A DNA stretch of 64,000 bases from Alphaproteobacteria bacterium (lineage in GTDB: Bacteria > Pseudomonadota > Alphaproteobacteria > UBA6615), in NCBI GenBank assembly GCA_021774575.1, contig JAJFIX010000038.1:1-64000 (forward strand), given 5' to 3'. The translations under genes were made by a program, and so were the position numbers. The notes beneath the pieces were generated by a model. It ran no database searches. It was given only the letters and a program-made list of their open reading frames with translations, and had not been told where the DNA came from. Shown here one piece after another: positions 36,979-45,207 of the stretch. The first letter of the stretch is position 1. Every line of letters begins with the position of its first letter.

Positions 36979-38292
36979 ATGCGAGATTATCCGAATACCC
37001 CTCGGGGCCACGGTTTGGCTCTGCTGGACGCTGTGCTGACCCGACGCCAATCCCTAGATGAAGCATTGGGCGCGGTGTCTGGGCGCGCCGAGTTGGCGCG
37101 CCGCGATCGGGCGATGGCGCGTTTGCTGGTGACGACAGTGCTGCGTCGCCTTGGGCAGATTGATCTGGCCATTGACGCCAAGCTCGCCAAATCTCCGCCA
37201 AAAAAGCGTCACACCAGGAATATTTTGCGCCAGGCCTTGGCCGAGCTTTTATTTCTCGGCACGCCGGCCTACGCCGCTGTGAATGGGGCGGTCGAACTCG
37301 CTAAGGCACTGGGTGAGGATCGATATTCTGGATTGATCAATGGAATTTTACGCTCAGTTGATCGCGAGGGACGCCAGGTCCCCGGGGCGGAAGACGCGGC
37401 GCGGCTGAATACTCCAGATTGGCTTTGGGAGGGTTGGGCGTCGATATACGGCGAAGCAACGGCGCTCGATATAGCCACCGCACATTTGACCGAGCCGCCT
37501 CTTGATCTCACCCTGTTTGACCACAGTTCGGGTGACGAGCCGGATAGCTGGGCCACCAAGCTTAGCGCAACGCTTGTGCCCACCGGCAGTCTTCGTTTGA
37601 CCCGGCCTGGTCTGGTGCCCGAGTTGCCTGGGTATAAGGAAGGTGCGTGGTGGGTGCAGGATGCGGCGGCCGCGCTGCCGGTGCAATTGCTGGGCAATGT
37701 TGCCGAGCACCGGGTGCTCGACCTCTGCGCCGCGCCAGGTGGCAAGACGGCGCAACTTGCGGCAAGGGGCGCCAAGGTAACCGCCGTCGACCGGTCGGCT
37801 CAACGGCTGAATAGGCTGCGCGACAATCTCACTCGCCTTGAACTGACGGCCGAAATTATTGAAAGTGATGTCGCCTCCTTTCGGGCAAGCCAGCCGTTTG
37901 ACGCTATTTTACTTGATGCCCCCTGTTCGGCGACCGGAACCATTCGTCGTCATCCCGATATTGCCCGGCTCAAATCACCCCGCGATATTGAAAAGGCGGT
38001 TCAGGTCCAGCAGGAAATGCTGCCAATCGCCATCGAGCAACTCGCCCCTGGCGGCATTTTGGTCTATGCCGTCTGTTCCCTCGAAAAACGCGAAGGCCCG
38101 GACCAAATCGATGCGCTGATTGCCGCCGGCGCCCCTGTTGTTATCGACCCGCTCGGTCCATATGAGATCCCAGGGCTTGCTGATTTCGTTACCGCCGAAG
38201 GGGCCATCCGGACGCTGCCGTGTCACTTTGCGGAATTGGGTGGAATGGATGGCTTTTACGCTGTCAGATTACGAAAAAATGAGAAATCTTGA
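36979..38292 (+). CDS. rsmB: RsmB-family 16S rRNA (cytosine-C5) methyltransferase
   Basis: A 437-residue protein with an N-terminal NusB-like helical domain (about 1-140, RRDRAMARLLVTTVLRRLG) and a C-terminal Rossmann methyltransferase domain. The SAM-binding motif is DLCAAPGGKTAQLA. The two catalytic cysteine motifs are DAPCSATGTIRRHPD and YAVCSLEKREG. It methylates C967-type cytosine of 16S rRNA. It lies upstream of rpe and the polysaccharide region; linkage to a heparinase-like gene recurs in alphaproteobacteria. Confidence 0.92.
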   Translation: MRDYPNTPRGHGLALLDAVLTRRQSLDEALGAVSGRAELARRDRAMARLLVTTVLRRLGQIDLAIDAKLAKSPPKKRHTRNILRQALAELLFLGTPAYAAVNGAVELAKALGEDRYSGLINGILRSVDREGRQVPGAEDAARLNTPDWLWEGWASIYGEATALDIATAHLTEPPLDLTLFDHSSGDEPDSWATKLSATLVPTGSLRLTRPGLVPELPGYKEGAWWVQDAAAALPVQLLGNVAEHRVLDLCAAPGGKTAQLAARGAKVTAVDRSAQRLNRLRDNLTRLELTAEIIESDVASFRASQPFDAILLDAPCSATGTIRRHPDIARLKSPRDIEKAVQVQQEMLPIAIEQLAPGGILVYAVCSLEKREGPDQIDALIAAGAPVVIDPLGPYEIPGLADFVTAEGAIRTLPCHFAELGGMDGFYAVRLRKNEKS

Positions 38293-38372
38293 CCTAAATG
38301 CGACTCGACTCTTGCTCCGACGCGGCGCGGCTTGATATCCGGATTCGGGGGTTGTGAAAAAGGGTCGACCGG

Positions 38373-39044
38373 TTGTCTGATATCCGTATAGCACCATCAA
38401 TTTTGGCCGCCGATTTTGCGCGTTTGGGCGAAGAGGTGCGCGCCGTTGATGCCGCTGGGGCGGCCTATATTCATATTGATGTCATGGATGGGCATTTTGT
38501 TCCGAATTTAACCATCGGGCCGGGTGTAGTGCGGGCGCTGCGCCCTCACACTAAGAAAAAGCTTGATGTTCACCTCATGGTTAGTCCTGTCGAACCGCTG
38601 ATCGATGCGTTTGCTGATGCTGGCGCCGATATTTTGACGATACATGCCGAGGCCGGTGCACATACGCATCGCGTATTGCAGCAGATAAAGGCTCATGGAT
38701 TGCTGGCCGGGTTGGCACTTAATCCGGCAACGCCGGTTGGGCAAATTGATGAGGTGATGGATTTAGTCGACCTGATCTTGGTGATGACCGTTAATCCAGG
38801 ATTTGGCGGGCAAGCGTTTATCCCGTCGCAAATTAAAAAGATTGCTGCCGTGCGCAGCCTTATAGACGCCCATATGGCAGCGGGCGGACAAAAGATCGAG
38901 TTGGAAATTGATGGTGGCGTCAATATTGAAACAGCGCCGCTCGGCGCCCAAGCGGGCGCAGAAATTTTAGTTGCGGGCACGGCTGTTTTTACCGGCGGAC
39001 CTGGTAAATACGCAGAAAATATTTTGAACTTGATGGGACGTTAG
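38373..39044 (+). CDS. rpe: Ribulose-phosphate 3-epimerase
   Basis: A 223-residue TIM-barrel enzyme that interconverts ribulose 5-phosphate and xylulose 5-phosphate. Motifs: IAPSILAADFARLG at the N-terminus, HIDVMDGHFVPNLTIGP with metal ligands, NPGFGGQAF and EIDGGVN. The start codon is TTG at 38373, with AAGGG upstream. It sits between rsmB and the heparinase-like gene. Confidence 0.96.
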   Translation: MSDIRIAPSILAADFARLGEEVRAVDAAGAAYIHIDVMDGHFVPNLTIGPGVVRALRPHTKKKLDVHLMVSPVEPLIDAFADAGADILTIHAEAGAHTHRVLQQIKAHGLLAGLALNPATPVGQIDEVMDLVDLILVMTVNPGFGGQAFIPSQIKKIAAVRSLIDAHMAAGGQKIELEIDGGVNIETAPLGAQAGAEILVAGTAVFTGGPGKYAENILNLMGR

Positions 39045-39106
39045 GGCAGGCAGACGGGCTGACCGAAGGGACTCGGACTCCGTCAATATCTGGAGCCAAG
39101 AAGGCG

Positions 39107-40840
39107 ATGATTGCAGCACCATCACGGTTTCAAGAATGGCGCTATATGGCGGCCTCACTCGCCTATGCATTACCCATTTATAAATACACGCTCGGCTCGA
39201 CCAAGCCGGGGCGACGCACAAACGCCGATATCATCGGCGCTATTCCTCCAGACCCCTGGCCGGGCCAGGCGGCACGCGGTGCCGCCATTCTGAAAGGCGA
39301 GTTCGCATTCTATGGCGAACTCGCCGCCGGTGCGAGGCTTAGCTGGCGAGCTGCCGGCATGAGCGAGCGCTGGTTAGGCGAGTTACATAGTTTTTCCTGG
39401 TTGCGAGACTTGCGTGCCCTTGGCGGTGATCCGGCACGGCGCCGGGCGCGCGAATTGACGGCCGATTGGCTTGACCGTAACAGCACTTGGAACCGAATTT
39501 CATGGCGGCCCGATGTTTTGGGGCGGCGGCTTTTTGCGTGGCTCGGGAGTTATGATTTCTACTGTGCCAGTGCGACCGATGAATTTAGAGATCAATATTT
39601 TTCCGCAATTGTACGCCAAGGCCGCCATTTGGCTCGAGCGTTGCCCGGTGGGATTACCGGCGAGCCGTTGCTCGCCGGAATTAAAGGGCTGATCACCGTC
39701 GGTCTAGCTATCCGCGGTCACGAGAAATGGGCTGATCAGGGTTTGGCAATGCTCGAGCGCGCTCTCGAGACGCAAATCCTAGCCGACGGCGGACATGTTT
39801 CACGCAATCCCAAGGTACAGTTGCAGGTTTTGCAGCACATTGTCGATCTGCGAAACGTGCTATCGGTTGCAGGTCGAGAATCGCCTCCCGAGCTTTTGAG
39901 CGCAATCGATAGAGCTGCGCCTTTTGTTCGAATGCTGCGTCATGGTGACGGTAAAATGGCGCAATTTAACGGCAGCGATGAGGGCCAGTCCTGGCTTATC
40001 GATATGGTCTTGTCTCAGGCCGATGCCCGTGGGCGGGCCCCCGGCGCCGCCCCGCACACCGGGTTTCAGCGATTGGTTGCGGGCAGGTCGGTCCTACTCT
40101 TTGATGTTGGCCCGTCGGTCGGAAATAAATTCGAGGCCAGCGCTCACGCCGGTACTCTTGGGTTCGAGTTGTCGATTGGCAAAGATCGGGTGATCGTTAA
40201 TTGTGGCGCCATGCAAGGTGGCGATGACGAATGGGGTCGGGTCCAGCGATCGACTGCCGCCCATTCAACGTTGATCGTTGAGGACACAAATTCCTCACAA
40301 AGTGCCGAGAATGATCATAGCCGAACAGAAAACGCTGGCAATATCTGGCTCAATGGGCGGCATGAGGGGTATGCGGACCGGTATGGTTTGACCCATTGTC
40401 GTCGCGTTTATTTGGCCTCTGCCGGTGACGATATTCGGGGTGAGGACAGTTTGATATTGGCCGCTGACTCCAAGCGAAAGGGTTGCATGGCCTATTCTTA
40501 TAAGGTCAGGTTTCACCTGCATCCCGATATTCGTGCCCATAAGGACGCCGACGGCAATATTATTGTTTTACGCTTGCCGACAGGCGGAACCTGGCGGTTT
40601 AGAGTTGATGGCGGTTCGGTTCATATCGCCGAGGGAATTTATTTGGGTGTTGAGGGAAAACCAGTGGTGGCGAGCCGCCAAATTGTTGTGTCCGGCGTAA
40701 CTGGCGCAGCCGACGGTAATAATGTCGTCGCTAATATTCGTTGGGGCATTGAACGTATTGCGATAGCCCAGCCAGTGGAAATTATACAGCGTGACCGAGC
40801 GATTGAAGATGCGGCGGTGAACGCCGATCTGATGTCTTAA
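39107..40840 (+). CDS. Heparinase II/III-like polysaccharide protein
   Basis: A 577-residue protein of the heparinase II/III family. The N-terminal helical toroid spans about residues 60-290 (NRISWRPDVLGRRLFAWLG). The C-terminal beta-sandwich begins near residue 320 (SAHAGTLGFELSIGKDRVIVNCG, then STAAHSTLIVEDTNSS). Known members cleave uronic-acid-containing polysaccharides by beta-elimination, but many bacterial members near rsmB are uncharacterised. There is no obvious signal peptide, so a cytoplasmic or atypically exported enzyme is possible. It overlaps the convergent sugar dehydrogenase gene by 4 bases. Confidence 0.85.
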   Translation: MIAAPSRFQEWRYMAASLAYALPIYKYTLGSTKPGRRTNADIIGAIPPDPWPGQAARGAAILKGEFAFYGELAAGARLSWRAAGMSERWLGELHSFSWLRDLRALGGDPARRRARELTADWLDRNSTWNRISWRPDVLGRRLFAWLGSYDFYCASATDEFRDQYFSAIVRQGRHLARALPGGITGEPLLAGIKGLITVGLAIRGHEKWADQGLAMLERALETQILADGGHVSRNPKVQLQVLQHIVDLRNVLSVAGRESPPELLSAIDRAAPFVRMLRHGDGKMAQFNGSDEGQSWLIDMVLSQADARGRAPGAAPHTGFQRLVAGRSVLLFDVGPSVGNKFEASAHAGTLGFELSIGKDRVIVNCGAMQGGDDEWGRVQRSTAAHSTLIVEDTNSSQSAENDHSRTENAGNIWLNGRHEGYADRYGLTHCRRVYLASAGDDIRGEDSLILAADSKRKGCMAYSYKVRFHLHPDIRAHKDADGNIIVLRLPTGGTWRFRVDGGSVHIAEGIYLGVEGKPVVASRQIVVSGVTGAADGNNVVANIRWGIERIAIAQPVEIIQRDRAIEDAAVNADLMS

Positions 40841-42123
40841 AGCTGCCAGGTTTTGAGTTTTTCCGCGAGGTTGAGGTGTCGCCACATTCCTTTAATGTCG
40901 CAGACAAGACCTTCACCACCAACCAAAGCTGATATGTCGGAAACCTCCAGGGCGCGGTAGAAATCGTGCTGGACGGCGCCAATGACTGCGTCATAGGGCG
41001 CGCCCGATTCGAGCTCTGTCGTCAGGTCAAATCCAAGCATATCGCGCGCAATATCTTGGTCGGCTAGGGGATCATGAACAGACACCTCGGCGCCCCGATC
41101 GCGTAAGGACGTGACGATATCGACGATCCTTGAGTTGCGCAAATCAGGCACGTTTTCTTTAAATGTCAGCCCGAGCAACAGGATGCGCGGTGCCGGCATT
41201 TCGAGGAGGTCCCAAATCCGGCCGGCGATATGGTCGCCCATTGCATCATTAATCTTGCGCCCGGCGAGGACGATTTCGGGGTGGAGCCCGACCGACTCTG
41301 CCGCATGGGCGAGATAATAAGGGTCGACGCCGATACAATGACCGCCGACCAAACCCGGCCGAAAGGGTAAGAAATTCCATTTTGTTTCTGCGGCCTCCAT
41401 CACCTCCAAGGCGCTGAGGCCGAGACGACCCAGGATCATCGAAATCTCGTTGATGAAGGCGATATTGATGTCGCGTTGCGCATTTTCGATTGCTTTGGCC
41501 GCTTCGGCGGTTTTGATGTTTGGGGCCAAATGGATGCCACCGCTCGTTACCCGCCCGTAAACCGCGCTGAGCGTTTTCGCGATTTCTGGCGTCTGTCCGG
41601 CAACAATTTTGGTGATCCGATCAATCGTATGTTCTCGGTCGCCTGGATTAATACGCTCGGGCGAGTAGCCGAGAAAGAAATCCACGCCGCACCTTAACCC
41701 CGAAGCCTGCTCCAATATGGGGGCGCAGTGATCCTCGGTGACCCCCGGATAAACTGTTGATTCGTAAACGACGATGGCGCCGGTACCAAGTGCGGCGCCA
41801 ACTAATTCCGATGCCGATGTGAGCGCCGAAAGATCAGGCGCTGATTGCTCGTCGACCGGTGTCGGAACGGTCACGATATAAATATCCCGCCCGGTAAGGT
41901 CTTCGGCGCGATCGATATATTTTAGCGCGGTGCGGGCCAGGGTCGTTTTGTCAATTTCGTTTGTACGGTCGTGATGGTCGCGCAATTGCGCTACCCGGCC
42001 CTGATCAATATCATAACCGGTGGTGTCAAAATATTTGGCCAGAGCTATAGCAAGCGGTAGCCCGACATATCCAAGGCCAATGACGGAAATCGTTGGTTCG
42101 GCAATCGTTGGTTCGGCAATCAT
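40837..42123 (-). CDS. UDP-sugar 6-dehydrogenase (TviB/WbpO-like)
   Basis: A 428-residue nucleotide-sugar dehydrogenase that oxidises the C6 of a UDP-hexose or UDP-N-acetylhexosamine to a uronic acid with NAD. The Rossmann motif is GLGYVGLPLAIALA; the catalytic cysteine is in GGHCIGVDPYYL; the SPERINPGD motif and the residues after it resemble the TviB/WbpO subgroup. I chose ATG 42123; the longer frame to 42258 starts with GTG and lacks support. The second to eleventh codons contain a 15-base tandem duplication (AEPTI twice). It likely makes uronate for the surface polysaccharide. Confidence 0.9.
   Translation of the reverse strand: MIAEPTIAEPTISVIGLGYVGLPLAIALAKYFDTTGYDIDQGRVAQLRDHHDRTNEIDKTTLARTALKYIDRAEDLTGRDIYIVTVPTPVDEQSAPDLSALTSASELVGAALGTGAIVVYESTVYPGVTEDHCAPILEQASGLRCGVDFFLGYSPERINPGDREHTIDRITKIVAGQTPEIAKTLSAVYGRVTSGGIHLAPNIKTAEAAKAIENAQRDINIAFINEISMILGRLGLSALEVMEAAETKWNFLPFRPGLVGGHCIGVDPYYLAHAAESVGLHPEIVLAGRKINDAMGDHIAGRIWDLLEMPAPRILLLGLTFKENVPDLRNSRIVDIVTSLRDRGAEVSVHDPLADQDIARDMLGFDLTTELESGAPYDAVIGAVQHDFYRALEVSDISALVGGEGLVCDIKGMWRHLNLAEKLKTWQL
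42088..42117. repeat. 15-bp in-frame tandem duplication at the dehydrogenase start
   Basis: AATCGTTGGTTCGGC occurs twice in a row at 42088-42102 and 42103-42117, and four bases of a third copy follow. In the dehydrogenase it encodes a repeated AEPTI, so it lengthens the N-terminus without shifting the frame. Confidence 0.95.
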
Positions 42124-42257
42124 GGGATCATCTCTTAGCCATCCAGCAATAAGGCCGCTTTTACAGTGCGCGATAGCGCGGTTGCAAGACAGGCTTTTTC
42201 GCGCGCAGCACGCTTCCACCGAGATCGGGCGCAACTTGGCCGAAAATTGATCAGTCA

Positions 42258-42282
42258 CTATCGTTCATGCCATGAACGATAG
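42258..42282. promoter_or_regulatory. 25-bp perfect palindrome, candidate operator
   Basis: CTATCGTTCATG at 42258-42269 and CATGAACGATAG at 42271-42282 are exact reverse complements around a single C. The palindrome lies 14 bases before the start of the MarR-type regulator remnant and 135 bases before the divergent dehydrogenase start. Its form fits a homodimeric winged-helix operator, likely autoregulatory. Confidence 0.7.
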
Positions 42283-42296
42283 ATGTGGCGACCCCA

Positions 42297-42602
42297 ATGA
42301 ATGAAAAAATGGATCGCGCGGTCCTGCTTGACCTATTGGGCGAAGTCGAGGTGGACGGCAACCACACGCAGCGGTCCTTGGCGGCACGTCTTGGGATCGC
42401 ATTGGGATCGCATTGGGATTGCATTGGGATTGACCAACGCTTATCTCAAACGGGGCGCTCTTAAAGAGTGGAGCAAGGCTCAAGAAGCGCCCCGGCGGCG
42501 ATATGTCTATTGTTTGACGCCGACGGGTTTTGTCGAAAAAAGCCGTTGGCAGCGCAATACCTGGCGGATTCGATTTCTTTTTACAGGGTAGCGCGCGTTT
42601 CA
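42297..42602 (+). pseudogene. Frameshifted EPS-associated MarR-type transcription regulator
   Basis: Three adjacent stretches in two frames together resemble EPS-associated winged-helix regulators. Frame one from ATG 42297 gives the N-terminal helix (DLLGEVEVDGNHTQRSLAAR). The recognition region and wing are in the next frame (LTNAYLKR, then RRRYVYCLTPTGFVEKSR). The tail LAAQYLADSISFYRVARVS returns to frame one. As written, translation from 42297 stops at TAA 42462-42464 after 55 residues. The first shift is caused by two extra 11-base repeat units (22 bases); the second looks like a one-base loss near 42544. It may be dead, or conditional if repeats contract. Confidence 0.75.
42391..42434 (+). 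repeat. 11-bp tandem array (four units) inside the regulator
   Basis: Four contiguous units: TTGGGATCGCA, TTGGGATCGCA, TTGGGATTGCA and TTGGGATTGAC, each 11 bases. Eleven is not a multiple of three, so unit gain or loss changes the reading frame. Two units would read RLGIALGLTNAYLK in frame with the start. Confidence 0.97.
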
Positions 42603-42736
42603 ATTTGGTTCATTCGAGCGTTTAACAGCGGATCAACGTGTCGTATTGTTGATGAAGGTGCTTGGGCGGGATGTTCGGGTAACCATGCCTCTTGCTGCGG
42701 TGGGCGCGGCTTGACCTTCTCGCGGAGCTTCATAAA

Positions 42737-43864
42737 TTGAAAATTTGCCAGCTCTGTACCGTCGATTTTACCATGTACCATTTCCTTCTGCCGCTGATGG
42801 AAGGCATGGCGGCGGCGGGGCATGAGGTGGTGGGGATTTGCGCCGATGGGCCGCTGGTTGGAAAAATCCGGGCCCGAGGGTTTCGTGTTGAGGTCGTTCC
42901 ACTAGCCCGCAGCCTAAATCCGATCAAACATTTAACTGTTCTGGGGCCCCTGGCGCGTCTTTTTCGGCGCGAAGGTTTTGACCTCATTCATTTCCATACG
43001 CCAATTGGCGCGATGACCGGTCGCGTGGCGGCTGTACTGTCCGGTGCGCCGAGAATTGTCTATACCGCTCACGGGTTTTATTTTCATGAACGCACGCCCC
43101 CGCTAAAACGCGCCGCTTTCGTGTCCCTAGAGTGGGTTTTGGGACGGTTCACCGACACGCTTTTTACCCAAGCAGAGGAGGATGCCGCGACGGCCAGGCG
43201 GCTCAAACTGTGCGGTGATGTGATGGCAATTGGCAATGGAAGTGATCCGGATAAATTCCACCCTGACCAAAATAATGTGATCCGCGACCGGGTTAGAACC
43301 GAGCTCGGATGCGAGCCGGAAAAAGTGACCATGCTGATGGTTGGTCGCTTGGTGGCAGAAAAGGGCTATCGGGAATTACTGTTGGCGATGGCCGATATTG
43401 ATGCCGAATTGTGGGTCGTTGGCGACCGGCTGGCTAGCGATCATGCGGGCGGGATTGATCAAGATATTGAAGCCGTCCGAGCCGATCCGAAACGAAATGC
43501 CCGGGTCAGATTTCTTGGATACCGTTCAGATGTTGACGATCTGATGCGGGCGGCGGATATTTTTATTCTCCCGTCACATCGCGAAGGCATGCCTCGGTCC
43601 ATTATCGAAGCCATGCTGACCGGCCTGCCCGTTGTGGCGACCAATATCAGGGGATCTCGGGAAGAAGTTATTGATGGCGAAACCGGCCTGCTGATCCCGG
43701 TTAACGACCAGGGAGCAATTTCTCACGCCCTCAACGTGCTCGTCAATGATGGCGATGTGCGGGCGCGATTGGGGGCGGCGGGTTTTTCGCGAGCACGCGC
43801 GCTCTACGATGAGCGGAAAGTTGTCCAGTGCCAAATCGACCATCTTGGTTTGAACGAAAATTAG
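42737..43864 (+). CDS. Glycosyltransferase family 4 (EPS type)
   Basis: A 375-residue GT-B glycosyltransferase. The N-terminal acceptor half contains HFHTPIGAMTGR and VYTAHGFYFHE, found in transferases that build exopolysaccharide repeat units. The donor half has VGRLVAEKGYRELLLAM and the catalytic loop HREGMPRSIIEAMLTGLPVV. I set the start at TTG 42737, with GGAG 9 bases upstream and a family-like opening KICQLCTVDF. It follows the broken regulator and precedes the polymerase-like gene. Confidence 0.88.
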   Translation: MKICQLCTVDFTMYHFLLPLMEGMAAAGHEVVGICADGPLVGKIRARGFRVEVVPLARSLNPIKHLTVLGPLARLFRREGFDLIHFHTPIGAMTGRVAAVLSGAPRIVYTAHGFYFHERTPPLKRAAFVSLEWVLGRFTDTLFTQAEEDAATARRLKLCGDVMAIGNGSDPDKFHPDQNNVIRDRVRTELGCEPEKVTMLMVGRLVAEKGYRELLLAMADIDAELWVVGDRLASDHAGGIDQDIEAVRADPKRNARVRFLGYRSDVDDLMRAADIFILPSHREGMPRSIIEAMLTGLPVVATNIRGSREEVIDGETGLLIPVNDQGAISHALNVLVNDGDVRARLGAAGFSRARALYDERKVVQCQIDHLGLNEN

Positions 43865-43965
43865 CTATCGGCAGCAAGACGGCGACCGGCATTTACGGTA
43901 TATAGGCTACGCTCCGACGGGATTAATTGTGTCGAGGGCAACAGGACTCTGGCGTGAGACGATAG

Positions 43966-45207
43966 ATGATAGAAAATAATACCGTTTCATCTCGGACGGA
44001 AACCCGAATATTTGTCTGCGTTGCGCTGATAATTGGCCCGCTATCGGTTTATGCGTCGAACTGGATTCCAGCCGTTGGTGCCGTTGCTGCATTGGCCGTC
44101 ATGGTTCGATGGGCCTTAGCCCGGTCGTGCCGGGGAGCGCCGCTCGGCCGATTGCCGTGGCTGCTCGCAGCTCTGCTGCTGTGGGGAGCGCTTAGTGCCG
44201 TGTGGGCCGTCGCACCATCGGATAGTATTGAAACGGTGGCGAAAATGTCGGCAGTGTCGATTGCTGCACTCGTTCTTTTGTCGGCCGCCCTCAGTCTGCC
44301 CAGTGGCGCTACGACCAAAATAGGCCTCGCCCTGGCCCTAGGTATCATGATTTCGGATATCCTAATTTCGATCGAATTTACGACCCACGGACATTTCTTA
44401 AGCTTGATAACGGGAGAAAGCTTGCCAGGACTTGGCTGGACGAACCTTTATAACCGTTCCGTCTCGTTGCTCGCATTACTCATTTGGCCTGCTTGTTATA
44501 CGATTTTTCGCCGATTTGGTCCCATTGCGGCGCTCACTCTATTCGGTGTCACGGCAGCCGTCGCAAGTCAAACGACGAGTGCTGCGGTCCTTGTGGCTTT
44601 AGCGTTTGGTGCATTGGTTGGTGGTGCTGCCATGGCTTCACCGCAAATTACGCGATGGGTTTTTATGGCGGCACTGGTCGCCCTTCTCGTAGCATTGCCA
44701 ACATTGCCGACGGTCGCTCCCTTGGCCAAAGACTATATGCTGCGGTCCGACTCTTCGAGTGGATCGACATTACATCGTCTTGTCATTTGGGAATATGTCG
44801 CGGCGAGAGCCAATGAGAGGCCGGTGCGCGGCTGGGGAATGGACGCCACGCGCCATTTGCCGGGGGCCGGACAGGAGGTCGTCGTTGCGACGACCTCGGA
44901 TGGCGGGGTCATCCGTGGCGCCTTGGTTAGCCTTCATCCGCATAATGGATTGCTCCAGGTATGGCTGGAGCTAGGGGTGCCGGGCGTGGCTGCGGTCTTT
45001 GCATTGTTGTTTCTCGCAATAGCCTGGATTGGGAGGCAACTCGACGGACGGAAACGGCAGGCGACGGCATTGGCTGTTTTTGCCGCTGGAGCGGTATTGC
45101 TGGAGCTAAGTTTTGGGGTCTGGCAGGGCTGGTGGCAGGCAAGTTTGTGGGTTTCGGCGGCGCTCACTGTGGCGGTATTGAAGCCGCATTCGGCGGCACC
45201 GGCATGA
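43966..45207 (+). CDS. O-antigen ligase / Wzy-like polymerase
   Basis: A 413-residue membrane protein with about ten hydrophobic segments and a large periplasmic loop near residues 255-325. The loop ends in SLHPHNGLLQVWLELGVPG, the H-x-N-x-x-L motif of the Wzy/WaaL family. It joins polysaccharide units or transfers them to lipid A core at the periplasmic face. Which one cannot be told from sequence alone. Its stop overlaps the next gene's start by 4 bases (ATGA). Confidence 0.85.
   Translation: MIENNTVSSRTETRIFVCVALIIGPLSVYASNWIPAVGAVAALAVMVRWALARSCRGAPLGRLPWLLAALLLWGALSAVWAVAPSDSIETVAKMSAVSIAALVLLSAALSLPSGATTKIGLALALGIMISDILISIEFTTHGHFLSLITGESLPGLGWTNLYNRSVSLLALLIWPACYTIFRRFGPIAALTLFGVTAAVASQTTSAAVLVALAFGALVGGAAMASPQITRWVFMAALVALLVALPTLPTVAPLAKDYMLRSDSSSGSTLHRLVIWEYVAARANERPVRGWGMDATRHLPGAGQEVVVATTSDGGVIRGALVSLHPHNGLLQVWLELGVPGVAAVFALLFLAIAWIGRQLDGRKRQATALAVFAAGAVLLELSFGVWQGWWQASLWVSAALTVAVLKPHSAAPA

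Noticed and set aside
42391-42434. Short regular repeats as a CRISPR array
   Set aside because: The units are 11 bases with no spacers and lie within a coding region.
42301-42591. Open frame as an independent 96-residue gene
   Set aside because: Its first third is an out-of-frame reading of the regulator; only the later part carries the family sequence, so it is a frameshift fragment.
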